Positions 27,601-36,682 of a DNA stretch of 64,000 nucleotides are shown piece after piece. How positions within the stretch are numbered: position 1 is the first letter of the stretch; every line of letters begins with the position of its first letter. This stretch comes from Butyrivibrio hungatei. GTDB lineage: Bacteria > Bacillota > Clostridia > Lachnospirales > Lachnospiraceae. The DNA lies in the NCBI RefSeq assembly GCF_900101605.1, contig NZ_FMUR01000019.1, positions 23,586-87,585 on the forward strand, given 5' to 3'. The notes under the pieces were generated by a model that saw nothing but the letters and a program-made list of their open reading frames with translations, searched no databases and was not told the DNA's origin. Both the position numbers and the translations under genes were made by a program.

Positions 27601-30079
27601 ACTTGAGCAGAAACTTATATATGACAGGCTTGGAAGAGTAGAAAAGAGAAGTTTTGCTGATGGATACGAGATCAGCTATTCTTATGATGCCCTCAACAGA
27701 GTAGAAAAAGTAGAAGGATCTGATTCAAGAACTGTATCCTATGAGTATGACTCAATGGGAAGAGTTGTAAAGGTAACTGACGCAAGCAGCACAACTCTTT
27801 ATACATATACAGCTACAGGACGCCTTAAGAGTGTTGTAGATGCTCTTGGAAATGAGACAGCATATACTTATGATGCGCTTGATAACTTAAAGAGCGTACA
27901 CAGAGCAGAAGGCCTTGTAAGTGATGAAGAGAAATCAGGAAACGTATTCCCTACAGTTGGAAAAGATGGACGAGTAACAATCTATTCATATGATCTTTCA
28001 GGCCAGCTTACGGAAGTAACAGATGCTCTTGGGCAGAAGGAAACTTATGAGTACGATCAGTATGGACGTCTTAAGACAAAGACTGACAGGGATAACTATG
28101 CAACAACATATGAGTATAACAATGCCGGTGTAGTAACAAAGGTGGGATATGCTGATGGAAGAAGCGTTGCATTCTCCTATAACGAGCTTAATAAGTTAAG
28201 TCAGATAAATGACTGGTACGGAAAGACAATTCTTGAAAATGATATCTTAGGACGCCTTACAAAGGTAACAGACTTTAAGAACAGGACGGTAGCTTATGAG
28301 TATGGTGCTACAGGAGAAAGAACGAAACTTGTATATCCTGACGGAAGGGTAGTTTCTTATAACTATGACGATAAGCTTCAGCTTTCAAGTATCGTTGGAA
28401 ACGGAGAAGAGACAACCTATGCTTATGATGAGATTGGCCGACTTGTAAGCAAGAACTTCGCTAACGGCGTAAGCCAGGCTTATACATATATGCCGGGCGG
28501 AAATCTTGAGAGTATGACAAGTACCGATAAACAGGGCGTACTTGATAAATACTTCTATTCATACAATAATGCCGGACTTATCAGTGGTATCGATAGAAAC
28601 AGACGCGGTCTTGATAAAGTATCGGGAAGATATGAATATAGCTATGATGCTATCGGACGTCTTACAAGATCAAGTCTTAACGGACAGGTAAAGGCTTCCT
28701 ACGAATACGATGCATTTGGTAACAGAACAAGCATGTCTGAGACAGAGACAAGGACATCTTACACATATGATGTCCTAGACAGACTTATAGAAGCTAAGGA
28801 ACTTAATAACTCGCAGGCAATCCTTAAGACTTACGATTATGATAAGCGTGGTAACCAGACAAAAGAGTTCATAGACGGCCTCTTACAGAAGACCTTTACT
28901 TTTGATGCTACAAACATGCTTTCAAAGGTAGTTGATAAGGATAAGGGAGAACTTGAGAACCATTATAACGGACTTGGATTTAGAGTAGCATCCACAAGAC
29001 CTGAAGAAAGGATTGAGTACCTCTGTGACCTTTCAAGGGATTACTATAACCTTCTAGAACGTACAGTAAACGGAGAGACAGAGAGTTTTGTTTACGATAA
29101 CAACGTGATCTCGATGTCAAAGAGCGGAAATAACTTCTACTACCTTCAGGATGAACTCGGATCACCTATGTACATGACAGGTACAGACGGAATGGCTGTA
29201 AGTTCATATGCTTTCGACGACTTTGGAAGAAACATGGATCCGTTCACAGGAAAGAGACGAGGCAAAAATCAGAAGCATACTTACACGACAAATGGCAACA
29301 TTATTCAGCCGTTTGTGTTCACAGGCTATCAGGAAGATGAAGTATCAGGGCTCAAGTTTGCGCAGGCTAGATACTATAGCGCAGATAATGGTAGATTTCA
29401 GTCTGAAGATAATGTAAAGGGATTCATTGACAGTCCGTTTACAATCAATCATTATGGTTATTGTTTTAGCAATCCAATCGTATTGGTTGATGGGAATGGA
29501 AACTGGGCTAAATGGATTGAAAATACAGTTAAAGCTGTCACTGTGGTAGCAGCAGCTGCTGCAGTGGTAGGAGCTGTTGCTACAGTTGCGGTTTCTGCGC
29601 CAGCAATAGCGGTTGTTGCTACAGGATTTGCAGCGAGTGCTGCTTGCGCGGGAGTTGTTTCTGGATTTGTAAATGAGAAACATGGAGGAAGTTATACAAA
29701 TGGATTCGTAGGAGGAGCAGTTGCTGGTGCAATACAGTATGTGGGAGCAAAGTTTATGGGACCTATAGGAAATGAAGTTGGTGGAGCGTTAGGAAATGCA
29801 ATTGGTACGAATATCACTAATAGATTAGATAATATGGATAAAACAGTATCTGCTAAGTATACTGAAAAAGAGATTATGAATAATACAATTGTATCAGGTA
29901 TTAATGGCGCGTTGTGGAGTTTACCGGGAACATTTATGTCATGTTGTACAAGTAATGTATATACTGATTTAATGCCGACATATACTGATGGTTTTGGAGA
30001 AGCAATTAACCAGTTTTTTGGAGCAATTGATAATTTGTTTATGACAGGAGAGGGGACTTGCGCGGGAAATGGTAATTAA
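24635..30079 (+). CDS. RHS-repeat polymorphic toxin-like protein
   Basis: An 1814-residue protein. Residues 1-270 are helical without a Sec signal (GPEADSAKSFV at about 53-63), resembling the LXG/WXG-like N-termini of type VII secretion substrates. A DUF6531-like entry segment follows (YDPVNLNNGNYIN at about 285-300, then FPLSVRRFYNA). YD/RHS repeats run from about 430 to 1500. The RHS core (YLQDELGSPMYMTG, FTGYQEDEVSGLKFAQARYY, NHYGYCFSNPIVLVDGNGN) ends near 1621. The last 193 residues vary in such proteins; here they are Ala/Gly-rich with a glycine-zipper stretch (GNEVGGALGNAIG) and suggest a membrane-acting or pretoxin region. The stop overlaps the next gene by 11 bases. Secretion route and toxic activity are inferred. 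Confidence 0.9.
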   Translation: MSNNNFGGNIEWHQEKIRKYFSDCFGEVYDPFLHMSSELIQALTAFVTDETHTGPEADSAKSFVNQRQIKLVEDTIYCIQKLQSMMQGAGFESEVPLLEDFIADLAEHEDAVIKTQHLDKVAEDFAGYNSVFNEIYPKITHIHREVENIARGCDVISRKSYTWPNPRESHLALDAITTPDKSGGFVPEFSRKFLAFHEEHSNDIEKSAFKSLLDTIVHNLHEIVEGMNKGALDITNFDGTKDNISWKDPKDILAPEDAEEYLKFFESYKAYLKGMIPRCQVYLYDPVNLNNGNYINDREDLNIAGVFPLSVRRFYNAQSENSGYFGKGWTSLFDMHLTKEGEDDDSKIKILFSDGHEGSYVRYFTKASTNEKKRKDNEISSEEDSKKYDLDEIGEIEFVTTKDGRAVVKEDYENEEKEYIEEHGESGRLIEYKDHYRLIQDDGAYTEFRKDGKISAFGNERTELARVEYDGERPLGICDEYRYIRLYFNDNGCICTAKDNTGRAVRYEYEEREGVNHITLVTYPDGATRKYSYNDAGIIDEVTNPSDITFLKNEYDDKKRVTKQSFPDGGVITYSYDEENHITTATEQNGLKVEYLSDEFGRHIGTRYPEQGIGESFTYNDKNQKTTATDKRGYTTRLSYDNRGHLTKVIDAKGNITNITYNAAGKPIVVKGPDGATYKYSYNSYGELTNVVNPLNEENRIYYDDNGQVERIRDAEGNYTYLKYDDNKDICYIKDGKGVETFYERDNLGRVISTKNALGAETTYEYDVMDRISKVTDPLGNVTEYAYDIAGKLIRVINPDKTVKTWDHNNIGKVSEYTDEAGRTTQIKYNNVWDEEEITLPNGGKITYEYDLLKRLIKVTDPEHREVSYDYDENGNVIAEYNGDIKVKSLTYDPNGNVTSETDALGHVNKYDYDVNGNLIAVTDAAGNRYTREVDALGRITKETDALGNSTAYTYTKTGDVQSVTDAEGRVRRFDYRKGQLIATYFCDKLEQKLIYDRLGRVEKRSFADGYEISYSYDALNRVEKVEGSDSRTVSYEYDSMGRVVKVTDASSTTLYTYTATGRLKSVVDALGNETAYTYDALDNLKSVHRAEGLVSDEEKSGNVFPTVGKDGRVTIYSYDLSGQLTEVTDALGQKETYEYDQYGRLKTKTDRDNYATTYEYNNAGVVTKVGYADGRSVAFSYNELNKLSQINDWYGKTILENDILGRLTKVTDFKNRTVAYEYGATGERTKLVYPDGRVVSYNYDDKLQLSSIVGNGEETTYAYDEIGRLVSKNFANGVSQAYTYMPGGNLESMTSTDKQGVLDKYFYSYNNAGLISGIDRNRRGLDKVSGRYEYSYDAIGRLTRSSLNGQVKASYEYDAFGNRTSMSETETRTSYTYDVLDRLIEAKELNNSQAILKTYDYDKRGNQTKEFIDGLLQKTFTFDATNMLSKVVDKDKGELENHYNGLGFRVASTRPEERIEYLCDLSRDYYNLLERTVNGETESFVYDNNVISMSKSGNNFYYLQDELGSPMYMTGTDGMAVSSYAFDDFGRNMDPFTGKRRGKNQKHTYTTNGNIIQPFVFTGYQEDEVSGLKFAQARYYSADNGRFQSEDNVKGFIDSPFTINHYGYCFSNPIVLVDGNGNWAKWIENTVKAVTVVAAAAAVVGAVATVAVSAPAIAVVATGFAASAACAGVVSGFVNEKHGGSYTNGFVGGAVAGAIQYVGAKFMGPIGNEVGGALGNAIGTNITNRLDNMDKTVSAKYTEKEIMNNTIVSGINGALWSLPGTFMSCCTSNVYTDLMPTYTDGFGEAINQFFGAIDNLFMTGEGTCAGNGN

Positions 30080-30524
30080 ACAAAAGAAACAAGTTATATT
30101 TGGGAAAGTTATTTTTATATTATGTGTGATATTATTTGATTTGTTTTTGATAAGAAATTGCTTTGGTAAATCCTTATATATTTTATTTGGAACAGTCTTT
30201 TTAGTTTTACTGACGGTAAAAGGCGTTGTTGAAATTCTGAATGAAATATATAGCTTTAAAGTTAGCGATACTGAGCTGAGTATGAGGCTTTATTGTGGAG
30301 AGAAAACTTTTCCTCTTTCTGATGTTGAAAGGGTTTATGCAATTTCGGCGCATAATGTTAGTTTTAATAAAAGATATGGCTTTGTAAGAGCTATTGGAAT
30401 AGTCATAAACAAAAAAATATATTTTGCTTCAGAGTTATATCGGGATTTTGATTCGTTTGAAAAATATATGAGAGAAAACTATAACGTTGTTGATGTTGAA
30501 GAGGACAAAGACATCAGCATATAA
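30069..30524 (+). CDS. Candidate immunity protein of the RHS locus
   Basis: A 151-residue protein with two adjacent membrane helices (about 9-28 and 33-52) and a soluble C-terminal half that looks like a small PH-like beta domain. It begins 11 bases before the RHS stop in another frame, the tight coupling typical of toxin-immunity pairs. Codon use is more AT-rich than the RHS body, as for the RHS tail, consistent with tail and immunity gene arriving together. No family was recognised; the immunity role rests on position and topology. Confidence 0.65.
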   Translation: MVIKQKKQVIFGKVIFILCVILFDLFLIRNCFGKSLYILFGTVFLVLLTVKGVVEILNEIYSFKVSDTELSMRLYCGEKTFPLSDVERVYAISAHNVSFNKRYGFVRAIGIVINKKIYFASELYRDFDSFEKYMRENYNVVDVEEDKDISI

Positions 30525-30529
30525 ATGTT

Positions 30530-30821
30530 ATGAAAATGAAGTATAAAAAGTAAGTAAGATTATAGGCGCAGATGTTAATGCATTAGCAGTTGGAGGGGTG
30601 ATGAAAGCTAAAGGAATTTTAGCGAAAAAGTACGCAATGGAATCGCCTCTCAAAGAGTAGTTGATGGAGGATTATTGGGACTATCAAAATCTATTATTGT
30701 TGAAGTTGATGGAGTTCAGTGAATTTGGAAATCTAATTAAAGGGATATGATTGGATTAAATGCAACATGGCAGGACGCAGACAGGCTGATGAAAAAGGTT
30801 AGTGAAAAAGTTATAAAATAA
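30530..30821 (+). pseudogene. Relic coding fragments behind the RHS locus
   Basis: No intact gene, but protein-like strings survive in different frames with stops and shifts. Examples are IGADVNALAVGGVMKAKG near 30563, NGIASQRVVDGGLLGL and then SKSIIVEVDGVQ from about 30636, and MIGLNATWQDADRLMKKVSE from 30747. This is what is left when old toxin tails or immunity genes are displaced. The original product is not identified. Confidence 0.5.
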
Positions 30822-30845
30822 AAGTTATACAGTAGCAGATGCAAT

Positions 30846-30884
30846 AAAGCGTGAAAGAAGCCAGGATGGCTCCTTCACGCTTTT
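30846..30884. terminator. Bidirectional intrinsic terminator
   Basis: An AAAGCGTGAA-GAAGCC arm pairs with GGCTCCTTCACGCTTTT, with one or two mismatches. It lies between the + strand RHS relics and the - strand lipoprotein gene. Confidence 0.8.
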
Positions 30885-30909
30885 ATTCTGCAAATTATTC
30901 TTTTTTATA

Positions 30910-31905
30910 TCATACTCCCATCTCTTCAAGTTTTGCGAGCAGAGCATTGAAATCCATGGTTCCTTGAATCTTTTGCCAATCATAGTTAAAGATTGCCAGG
31001 ATTTCGTTTTGCGCCTGTTCTGCAGACACTGAATTGTCTTTCTGGTTTCTATAGCTTGCAGGCTGAGAAGAATCGGGATAGTCTGCACCTGCCGATGGAG
31101 TAACTTCGCTGACTTTCGGATAAATGTTCATGTTGTTGATGGTGTAAGACACAAGCATGGATCCGTCTCCTACATGTCCGTCTTCGCAAATGCATCCGAA
31201 GCAATTGTTGTTATTGTCAAAGAATAAAGCTTTTTTGGGAACATAGCAGAAAGAAGATGTGCCATATTTCCATTTTGCGGTATTCTGATTTCTTACGATG
31301 AGGCGGGCTTTGTTGTTTGTAATGGTATAAATTGTGACTTTTTTTCCTGTGTCTATTACAAGCTCAGGTGTGTTGTCATCGTCGCTGTAAATCAGGTCAT
31401 ATTTATAATTATTGTAGTTAGCGTTGAAATCTTTTGCGGCTTTCTCATAGGCTTTACCCACAGCTCCGAGATTTCTCTGAACGGGAGCAGGCTGAGCTGA
31501 TTCTGCAGAAGTTGTCTGTGCGGGAGTATCCTGAGTGTTCTGCGTAGAAGCAGGTGTGGATGCAGCATTATTCTGAGCAGTTTTTTCAGAAGCGGCATTC
31601 TGTGCTTGTACAAAATGAGGTACAGCGTTTGCCGAAGATGCGGATGATGCAGCTGTTGCAGCGGCATCTTGGGTTTCTGAAGTTGAGGCGCTTATAGCGG
31701 CACTTGCGTCCCCAGCGGCTTCTTCTGTTGTAGCCTCTGTGGATGCTTCTGTAATAGGTTCTTCATCAGCCAATACTTTATCAATGTCTTCTTTTACCTG
31801 TTCCTGCGGCATGCTCTGAGAAGCAATGTCGGGATTAAGAAGCGGAGTACAACCTGAGATGAATACCAAGTTGAAAAGTAAAGGCAGTAATCTTTTTTTG
31901 AACAT
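30910..31905 (-). CDS. Lipoprotein with Ala/Thr/Ser-rich linker, unknown function
   Basis: A 331-residue lipoprotein. The start at 31905 has AAGGAG upstream and gives a compact lipoprotein signal ending FISGC (Cys19). Residues about 45-150 are a low-complexity linker rich in Ala, Thr, Ser and Gln, probably crossing the cell wall. The C-terminal domain (about 155-300) has features such as YKYDLIYSDDDNTPELVID, seen in many Clostridial surface proteins of unknown role. A T-box leader for valS lies divergently upstream. Confidence 0.7.
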   Translation of the reverse strand: MFKKRLLPLLFNLVFISGCTPLLNPDIASQSMPQEQVKEDIDKVLADEEPITEASTEATTEEAAGDASAAISASTSETQDAAATAASSASSANAVPHFVQAQNAASEKTAQNNAASTPASTQNTQDTPAQTTSAESAQPAPVQRNLGAVGKAYEKAAKDFNANYNNYKYDLIYSDDDNTPELVIDTGKKVTIYTITNNKARLIVRNQNTAKWKYGTSSFCYVPKKALFFDNNNNCFGCICEDGHVGDGSMLVSYTINNMNIYPKVSEVTPSAGADYPDSSQPASYRNQKDNSVSAEQAQNEILAIFNYDWQKIQGTMDFNALLAKLEEMGV

Positions 31906-32072
31906 AGAACTAAACTCTCCTTTTGGAAACAAAGTTTCCTTAAACAATACTTTTTTTGCAAATAAATTCATATCGAATGATACAACACGAATCATTCGAA
32001 GTGCAAGTAATGTTGACAAAGCTATGTCCTATTTGATAAGCTAAAATTCAAACAATATTCTAAAGGTTGTGA

Positions 32073-32360
32073 GGAAGAGGAGTACATACAGCTTGCGGTC
32101 TAAAGAGAATGTATCTGCGATGAATTCGCGCTGAGAGGATACAGACTTGCGGTGTGTGGAAGGTAGCTTCTGAACCGGGCACCCAGAAAGGAAATTGATA
32201 AGAGTTTTCAATAAGTGTCCCCGCGTTGTCTGCGTTAAAGGACCATTGCATTGAATGATGCAAAATGAGGCAGAAGAGTCTATAGGATCTTCTGTGAATT
32301 AAGGTGGTACCACGTTATTAACGTCCTTAACAGCTTAACGCTGTTAGGGACTTTTATATT
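32073..32360 (+). promoter_or_regulatory. T-box leader (tRNA-Val sensing) of valS
   Basis: The leader holds an AGTA-box element (GAGGAGTAC at 32076-32084), a long stem I region, the T-box AAGGTGGTACCACG (32301-32314) and a terminator, GTCCTTAACAGC pairing with GCTGTTAGGGAC (32323-32351) then TTTT. Uncharged tRNA would pair with the T-box and prevent termination. A GTA triplet (valine) near 32163 could be the specifier, but I could not fold stem I with certainty. A further hairpin at 32409-32451 lies between the terminator and valS. Confidence 0.92.
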
Positions 32361-32497
32361 TTGAGCAGAGCACTTGCTGAGGTTTTATCGAAGCTAGTGC
32401 GAGCCATGGGGATGTACTTAACGAGGTATTTTCGAGTTTAGTACATATCCCAATTAGCAGAGCGCTTGATCAAATGATTATAAAGAAGGAGAAGACT

Positions 32498-35170
32498 ATG
32501 AACAAAGAACTTGCCAAGACCTATGATCCCAAGGGAATCGAAGGCCGACTCTACTCCAAATGGGAGGAAAAGAAATATTTCCATGCTGAGGTGGATAAAA
32601 GCAAAAAACCTTTTACCATCGTAATTCCACCCCCAAATATCACAGGTAAGCTCCACATGGGACATGCCCTTGATAATACAATGCAGGATATCCTTATTCG
32701 TTACAAGAGAATGCAGGGATATAATGCGCTTTGGCAGCCCGGAACAGACCATGCGAGTATTGCGACAGAGGTTAAGATCATCGATGCGCTCAAAGCTGAG
32801 GGAATCGACAAGAGAGATCTTGGCAGAGAGAAGTTCCTTGAGAGAGCTTGGCAGTGGAAAAAAGAGTACGGCGGAACCATCATTTCCCAGCTCAAAAAGC
32901 TCGGTTCTTCATGTGACTGGGACAGAGAGCGTTTCACAATGGATGATGGTTGTAATGAAGCTGTCAACGAAGTCTTCGTTAAGATGTACAACAAGGGCTA
33001 CATTTACAAAGGAAGCCGTATCGTAAACTGGTGTCCTATCTGTAAGACATCTATTTCTGATGCAGAGGTAGAGTACGAGGAGCAGGCCGGACATCTTTGG
33101 CACATCAAATATCCTGTTATCGATGTTGACGGAACTGTTTCAAAGACAGAGTTTATCGAGTTTGCAACAACACGTCCCGAGACAATGCTCGGAGATACAG
33201 CTGTTGCAGTTAACCCTGATGATGACAGATACAAGAGCTTCAAGGGCAAGAAGGTACTTCTTCCTATCGTGAACAGAGAGCTTCCTATCGTAGAAGACTC
33301 TTATGTTGATATGGAATTCGGTACAGGTGTAGTTAAGATCACACCCGCACATGACCCTAACGACTTCGAAGTTGGAAAGCGTCATAACCTTGAAGTTATC
33401 AATATATTAAACGACGATGCCACAATCAATGCCAACGGCGGTAAGTTTGCCGGAATGGACAGATATGAGGCAAGAGAAGCTATTGTAAAAGAGCTTGATG
33501 AGATGGGACTTCTTGTTAAGATCGAGGAGTATTCTCACAACGTTGGAACACACGATCGTTGCCATACAACAGTTGAGCCTATGGTTAAGGCACAGTGGTT
33601 CGTTAAGATGGACGAGCTCATTAAGCCCGCTGTTAAGGCTGTAAAAGACGGCGATATCAAGCTTATTCCTCCGAGAATGGAGAAGACATATTTCAACTGG
33701 ACAGACAATATCCGTGACTGGTGTATCTCAAGACAGCTCTGGTGGGGACACAGAATCCCTGCATACTACTGCGATGAGTGCGGAGAAGTTGTTGTATCAA
33801 AAGAGGCTCCTACAGTATGTCCTAAGTGCGGCAAGACTCACTTTACACAGGATCCCGACACTCTTGATACATGGTTCTCATCAGCCCTTTGGCCTTTTGA
33901 GACACTCGGATGGCCCAATGAGACTGAAGACCTTAAGTACTTCTTCCCTACAGACGTACTTGTAACAGGTTATGACATTATCTTTTTCTGGGTAATCAGA
34001 ATGATCTTCTCAAGTTATGAGAATATGGGAACATTCCCGTTCAAGACAGTTCTTTTCCATGGTCTTGTAAGAGATTCTCAGGGAAGAAAGATGAGTAAAT
34101 CACTCGGAAACGGTATCGATCCTCTTGATATTATCGAGAACTACGGTGCCGATGCACTCAGACTCACACTTATCACGGGCAACGCACCAGGTAACGACAT
34201 GCGTTTCTATAATGAAAGAGTTGAGAACAGCCGTAACTTTGCAAATAAGGTTTGGAATGCATCCAGATTTATCATGATGAACATGGAGGATGGCGAAAAG
34301 AGTGCTATCCATCAGCCTGCACCTGCGGGACTTGAGCCTGTTGACAAGTGGATTATTTCAAAGCTCAACAATACTATTAAAGAAGTTACAGATAACATGG
34401 ATCACTTCGAACTCGGAATCGCGGTTCAGAAGGTTTATGACTTTATTTGGGATGAATTCTGCGACTGGTATATCGAGATGGTTAAGCCCCGTCTCTACAA
34501 TTCAGATGACAAGGAGTCACACAAGGCAGCACTTTGGACACTTCAGACAGTGCTTATAAATGCGCTTAAGCTCCTTCACCCTTACATGCCATTCATTACC
34601 GAAGAAATTTTCTGCACACTTCAGGACGAGGAAGAGTCAATCATGATCTCTGACTGGCCGGTTTACAAGGATGAGTGGAACTTTGCATCAGATGAGAAGG
34701 CTATCGAGACAATTAAGGAAGCTGTAAGAGGAATCCGTAACGTTCGTACACAGATGAACGTTGCTCCTTCAAGAAAGGCCAAAGTATTTGTTGTAAGCGA
34801 CAATGACGAAGTGCTTGATATTTTCTCAACAGGTAAGCTTTTCTTTGAATCACTTGCGTATGCATCAGAGTCTGTATGCCAGAAGAATAAGGACGGCATT
34901 GCGGATGATGCTGTTTCCGTAGTACTTGCGGAAGCAACGGTATACATTCCTTTCTCGGATCTTGTTGATATCTCTGCGGAGATAGAACGTCTTACAAAGG
35001 AACAGAAGAAGCTTGAGGGCGAACTTAAGCGTTCACAGAATATGCTAAGCAATGAGAAGTTCCTTGCAAAGGCTCCTGCGGATAAGATCGCTGAGGAAAA
35101 AGAAAAACAGCAGAAGTACCAGCAGACTTACGATCAGATTACAGAAAGACTTAAGCAACTGGCAAAATAA
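32498..35170 (+). CDS. valS: Valyl-tRNA synthetase
   Basis: An 890-residue class I synthetase. HMGH (53-56) is the HIGH motif and KMSKS is at 531-535. The editing domain (about 210-330) contains TTRPETMLGDTAVAVNP. The C-terminal part has the anticodon-binding helices and a final coiled-coil arm rich in Lys and Glu (IERLTKEQKKLEGELK), typical of ValRS. AAGGAG precedes the ATG at 32498. It is controlled by the T-box directly upstream. Confidence 0.98.
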   Translation: MNKELAKTYDPKGIEGRLYSKWEEKKYFHAEVDKSKKPFTIVIPPPNITGKLHMGHALDNTMQDILIRYKRMQGYNALWQPGTDHASIATEVKIIDALKAEGIDKRDLGREKFLERAWQWKKEYGGTIISQLKKLGSSCDWDRERFTMDDGCNEAVNEVFVKMYNKGYIYKGSRIVNWCPICKTSISDAEVEYEEQAGHLWHIKYPVIDVDGTVSKTEFIEFATTRPETMLGDTAVAVNPDDDRYKSFKGKKVLLPIVNRELPIVEDSYVDMEFGTGVVKITPAHDPNDFEVGKRHNLEVINILNDDATINANGGKFAGMDRYEAREAIVKELDEMGLLVKIEEYSHNVGTHDRCHTTVEPMVKAQWFVKMDELIKPAVKAVKDGDIKLIPPRMEKTYFNWTDNIRDWCISRQLWWGHRIPAYYCDECGEVVVSKEAPTVCPKCGKTHFTQDPDTLDTWFSSALWPFETLGWPNETEDLKYFFPTDVLVTGYDIIFFWVIRMIFSSYENMGTFPFKTVLFHGLVRDSQGRKMSKSLGNGIDPLDIIENYGADALRLTLITGNAPGNDMRFYNERVENSRNFANKVWNASRFIMMNMEDGEKSAIHQPAPAGLEPVDKWIISKLNNTIKEVTDNMDHFELGIAVQKVYDFIWDEFCDWYIEMVKPRLYNSDDKESHKAALWTLQTVLINALKLLHPYMPFITEEIFCTLQDEEESIMISDWPVYKDEWNFASDEKAIETIKEAVRGIRNVRTQMNVAPSRKAKVFVVSDNDEVLDIFSTGKLFFESLAYASESVCQKNKDGIADDAVSVVLAEATVYIPFSDLVDISAEIERLTKEQKKLEGELKRSQNMLSNEKFLAKAPADKIAEEKEKQQKYQQTYDQITERLKQLAK

Positions 35171-35192
35171 ATTACACAGACTATATGGGATG

Positions 35193-35218
35193 CTGCTCAC
35201 ATTGGGGGATGTGAGCAG
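35193..35218 (+). terminator. Hairpin after valS
   Basis: CTGCTCACAT and ATGTGAGCAG form a perfect 10-bp stem with loop TGGGGG. The T-run behind it is weak (TGTTCGG), so partial read-through into folC is likely. Confidence 0.5.
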
Positions 35219-35289
35219 TGTTCGGTGTGTTGTCTCATTCATGATGAATAAGACGGTATACTAATGTGTATTAGCTTAATGGTGTGATT

Positions 35290-36669
35290 ATGCATAATGA
35301 ATTAATGAAAAAAGTGGAGGAGTTCATCAGACGCTCTGACAACGACGAAAAGTTGGATATTAAAGAGTGTGAGGAATTTCTGAATACAGTTCCGGGTTTT
35401 ACCGACAAGCATACTATAGAAGATACAAAAGATTTTTTGGCTTTTCTGGGGAATCCCGATAAGAACATGAAAATAATACATGTAGCCGGCACAAACGGAA
35501 AAGGTTCTGTGTGCAGCTACCTGTCAAATATCCTGATGAAAGCGGGATATAAAGTCGGAATGTTTACATCTCCGCATCTTATGAAGATAAACGAAAGATT
35601 CTGCATTGACGGCAAGATGGTGACTGACGGCGTTTTTGCGGAAGTGTTTACAGAACTTTTAAAAAGGATAATGGAGTATAAGAACGGAGAATATTTCCCA
35701 ACTTACTTTGAGTTTTTATTCTTTGAAGCAATGCTTCTTTATGATGTATATTCGGTGGATTATCTCGTGCTTGAAACGGGACTTGGCGGAAGACTTGATG
35801 CGACCAATTCCGTGGAATCACCGCTTCTTTGCGTTATTACCGAGATAGGCCTCGATCATATGCAGTATCTTGGAGATACACTTCCCGAGATTGCGGGAGA
35901 AAAAGCAGGGATAATCAAAAAAGGAGTTCCTGTTGTATTTTTTGATAAGAGAAAAGAATGCAGCGATGTCATTAAAAGCAAAGCCCTTGAGATGGATTCC
36001 AGAGTCGTGTCCGTGGACGATAAAAGCATTACGGATGTGAAGACTGTGAAGGATGAAGCAGGGAACAAATACGTTGCTTTTTCATATAATTCCTTATATG
36101 ATAATTATGTTGAGTTAAAAGTTACTACCGAAGCTGTATATCAAGCGGAAAACGCCGCTTTGGCTATTGCTTCGGCAGAAATTTTGCGCGATAAAGGTGC
36201 TGAGATATCTGAACTTGACATCAGAGAAGGCCTTATGAGTGCCAAGTGGGATGCAAGGATGGAAGAAGTAAGGCCCGGTGTCTATGTGGACGGCGCTCAT
36301 AATATGGATGGAATAGAAGCGTTTATTAAATGTGCAACAGCAATTGATTCGGAAGGAAGAAAGATGCTGTTGTTTGGCATGGTCGCTGATAAGCAGTACA
36401 GAGACATTATTGACAGAGTGCTTACCAGCAAAGTGTTTGATGCGATATTCGTAACCGTGCTCGAAACAGAGAGATCCGTTTCCGTATCGGAGCTTAAGAG
36501 TGCCTTTGAAGAGAGTAAGGAACAGCACAATATAATAGGCGTTCCCATTAAATACTACAGTAATGTAAGAGATGCCGTGACGGATTTTATTACTGTGCGC
36601 AAGTCTAAAGATGTTGTGTTTGCAGCAGGTTCTTTGTATCTTGCGGGACAGCTTAAACAGATGTTATAA
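35290..36669 (+). CDS. folC: Folylpolyglutamate/dihydrofolate synthase
   Basis: A 459-residue Mur-ligase family enzyme that adds glutamate to folates and may also make dihydrofolate. It has the P-loop VAGTNGKGSV, the FTSPHL segment, a LETGLGGRLDATN region and EIGLDHMQYLG, then the C-terminal VDGAHNMDG motif. The N-terminal 45 residues are longer than usual. The start is unsure: the ATG at 35290 has no strong ribosome site, and a GTG at 35284 and an ATG at 35305 are alternatives. Confidence 0.95.
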   Translation: MHNELMKKVEEFIRRSDNDEKLDIKECEEFLNTVPGFTDKHTIEDTKDFLAFLGNPDKNMKIIHVAGTNGKGSVCSYLSNILMKAGYKVGMFTSPHLMKINERFCIDGKMVTDGVFAEVFTELLKRIMEYKNGEYFPTYFEFLFFEAMLLYDVYSVDYLVLETGLGGRLDATNSVESPLLCVITEIGLDHMQYLGDTLPEIAGEKAGIIKKGVPVVFFDKRKECSDVIKSKALEMDSRVVSVDDKSITDVKTVKDEAGNKYVAFSYNSLYDNYVELKVTTEAVYQAENAALAIASAEILRDKGAEISELDIREGLMSAKWDARMEEVRPGVYVDGAHNMDGIEAFIKCATAIDSEGRKMLLFGMVADKQYRDIIDRVLTSKVFDAIFVTVLETERSVSVSELKSAFEESKEQHNIIGVPIKYYSNVRDAVTDFITVRKSKDVVFAAGSLYLAGQLKQML

Positions 36670-36682
36670 ACGAGGAAGAATA

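Noticed and set aside
24635..29500. Tandem DNA repeats or CRISPR-like array
   Set aside because: The periodicity is protein-level YD repeats, not conserved DNA repeats with spacers.
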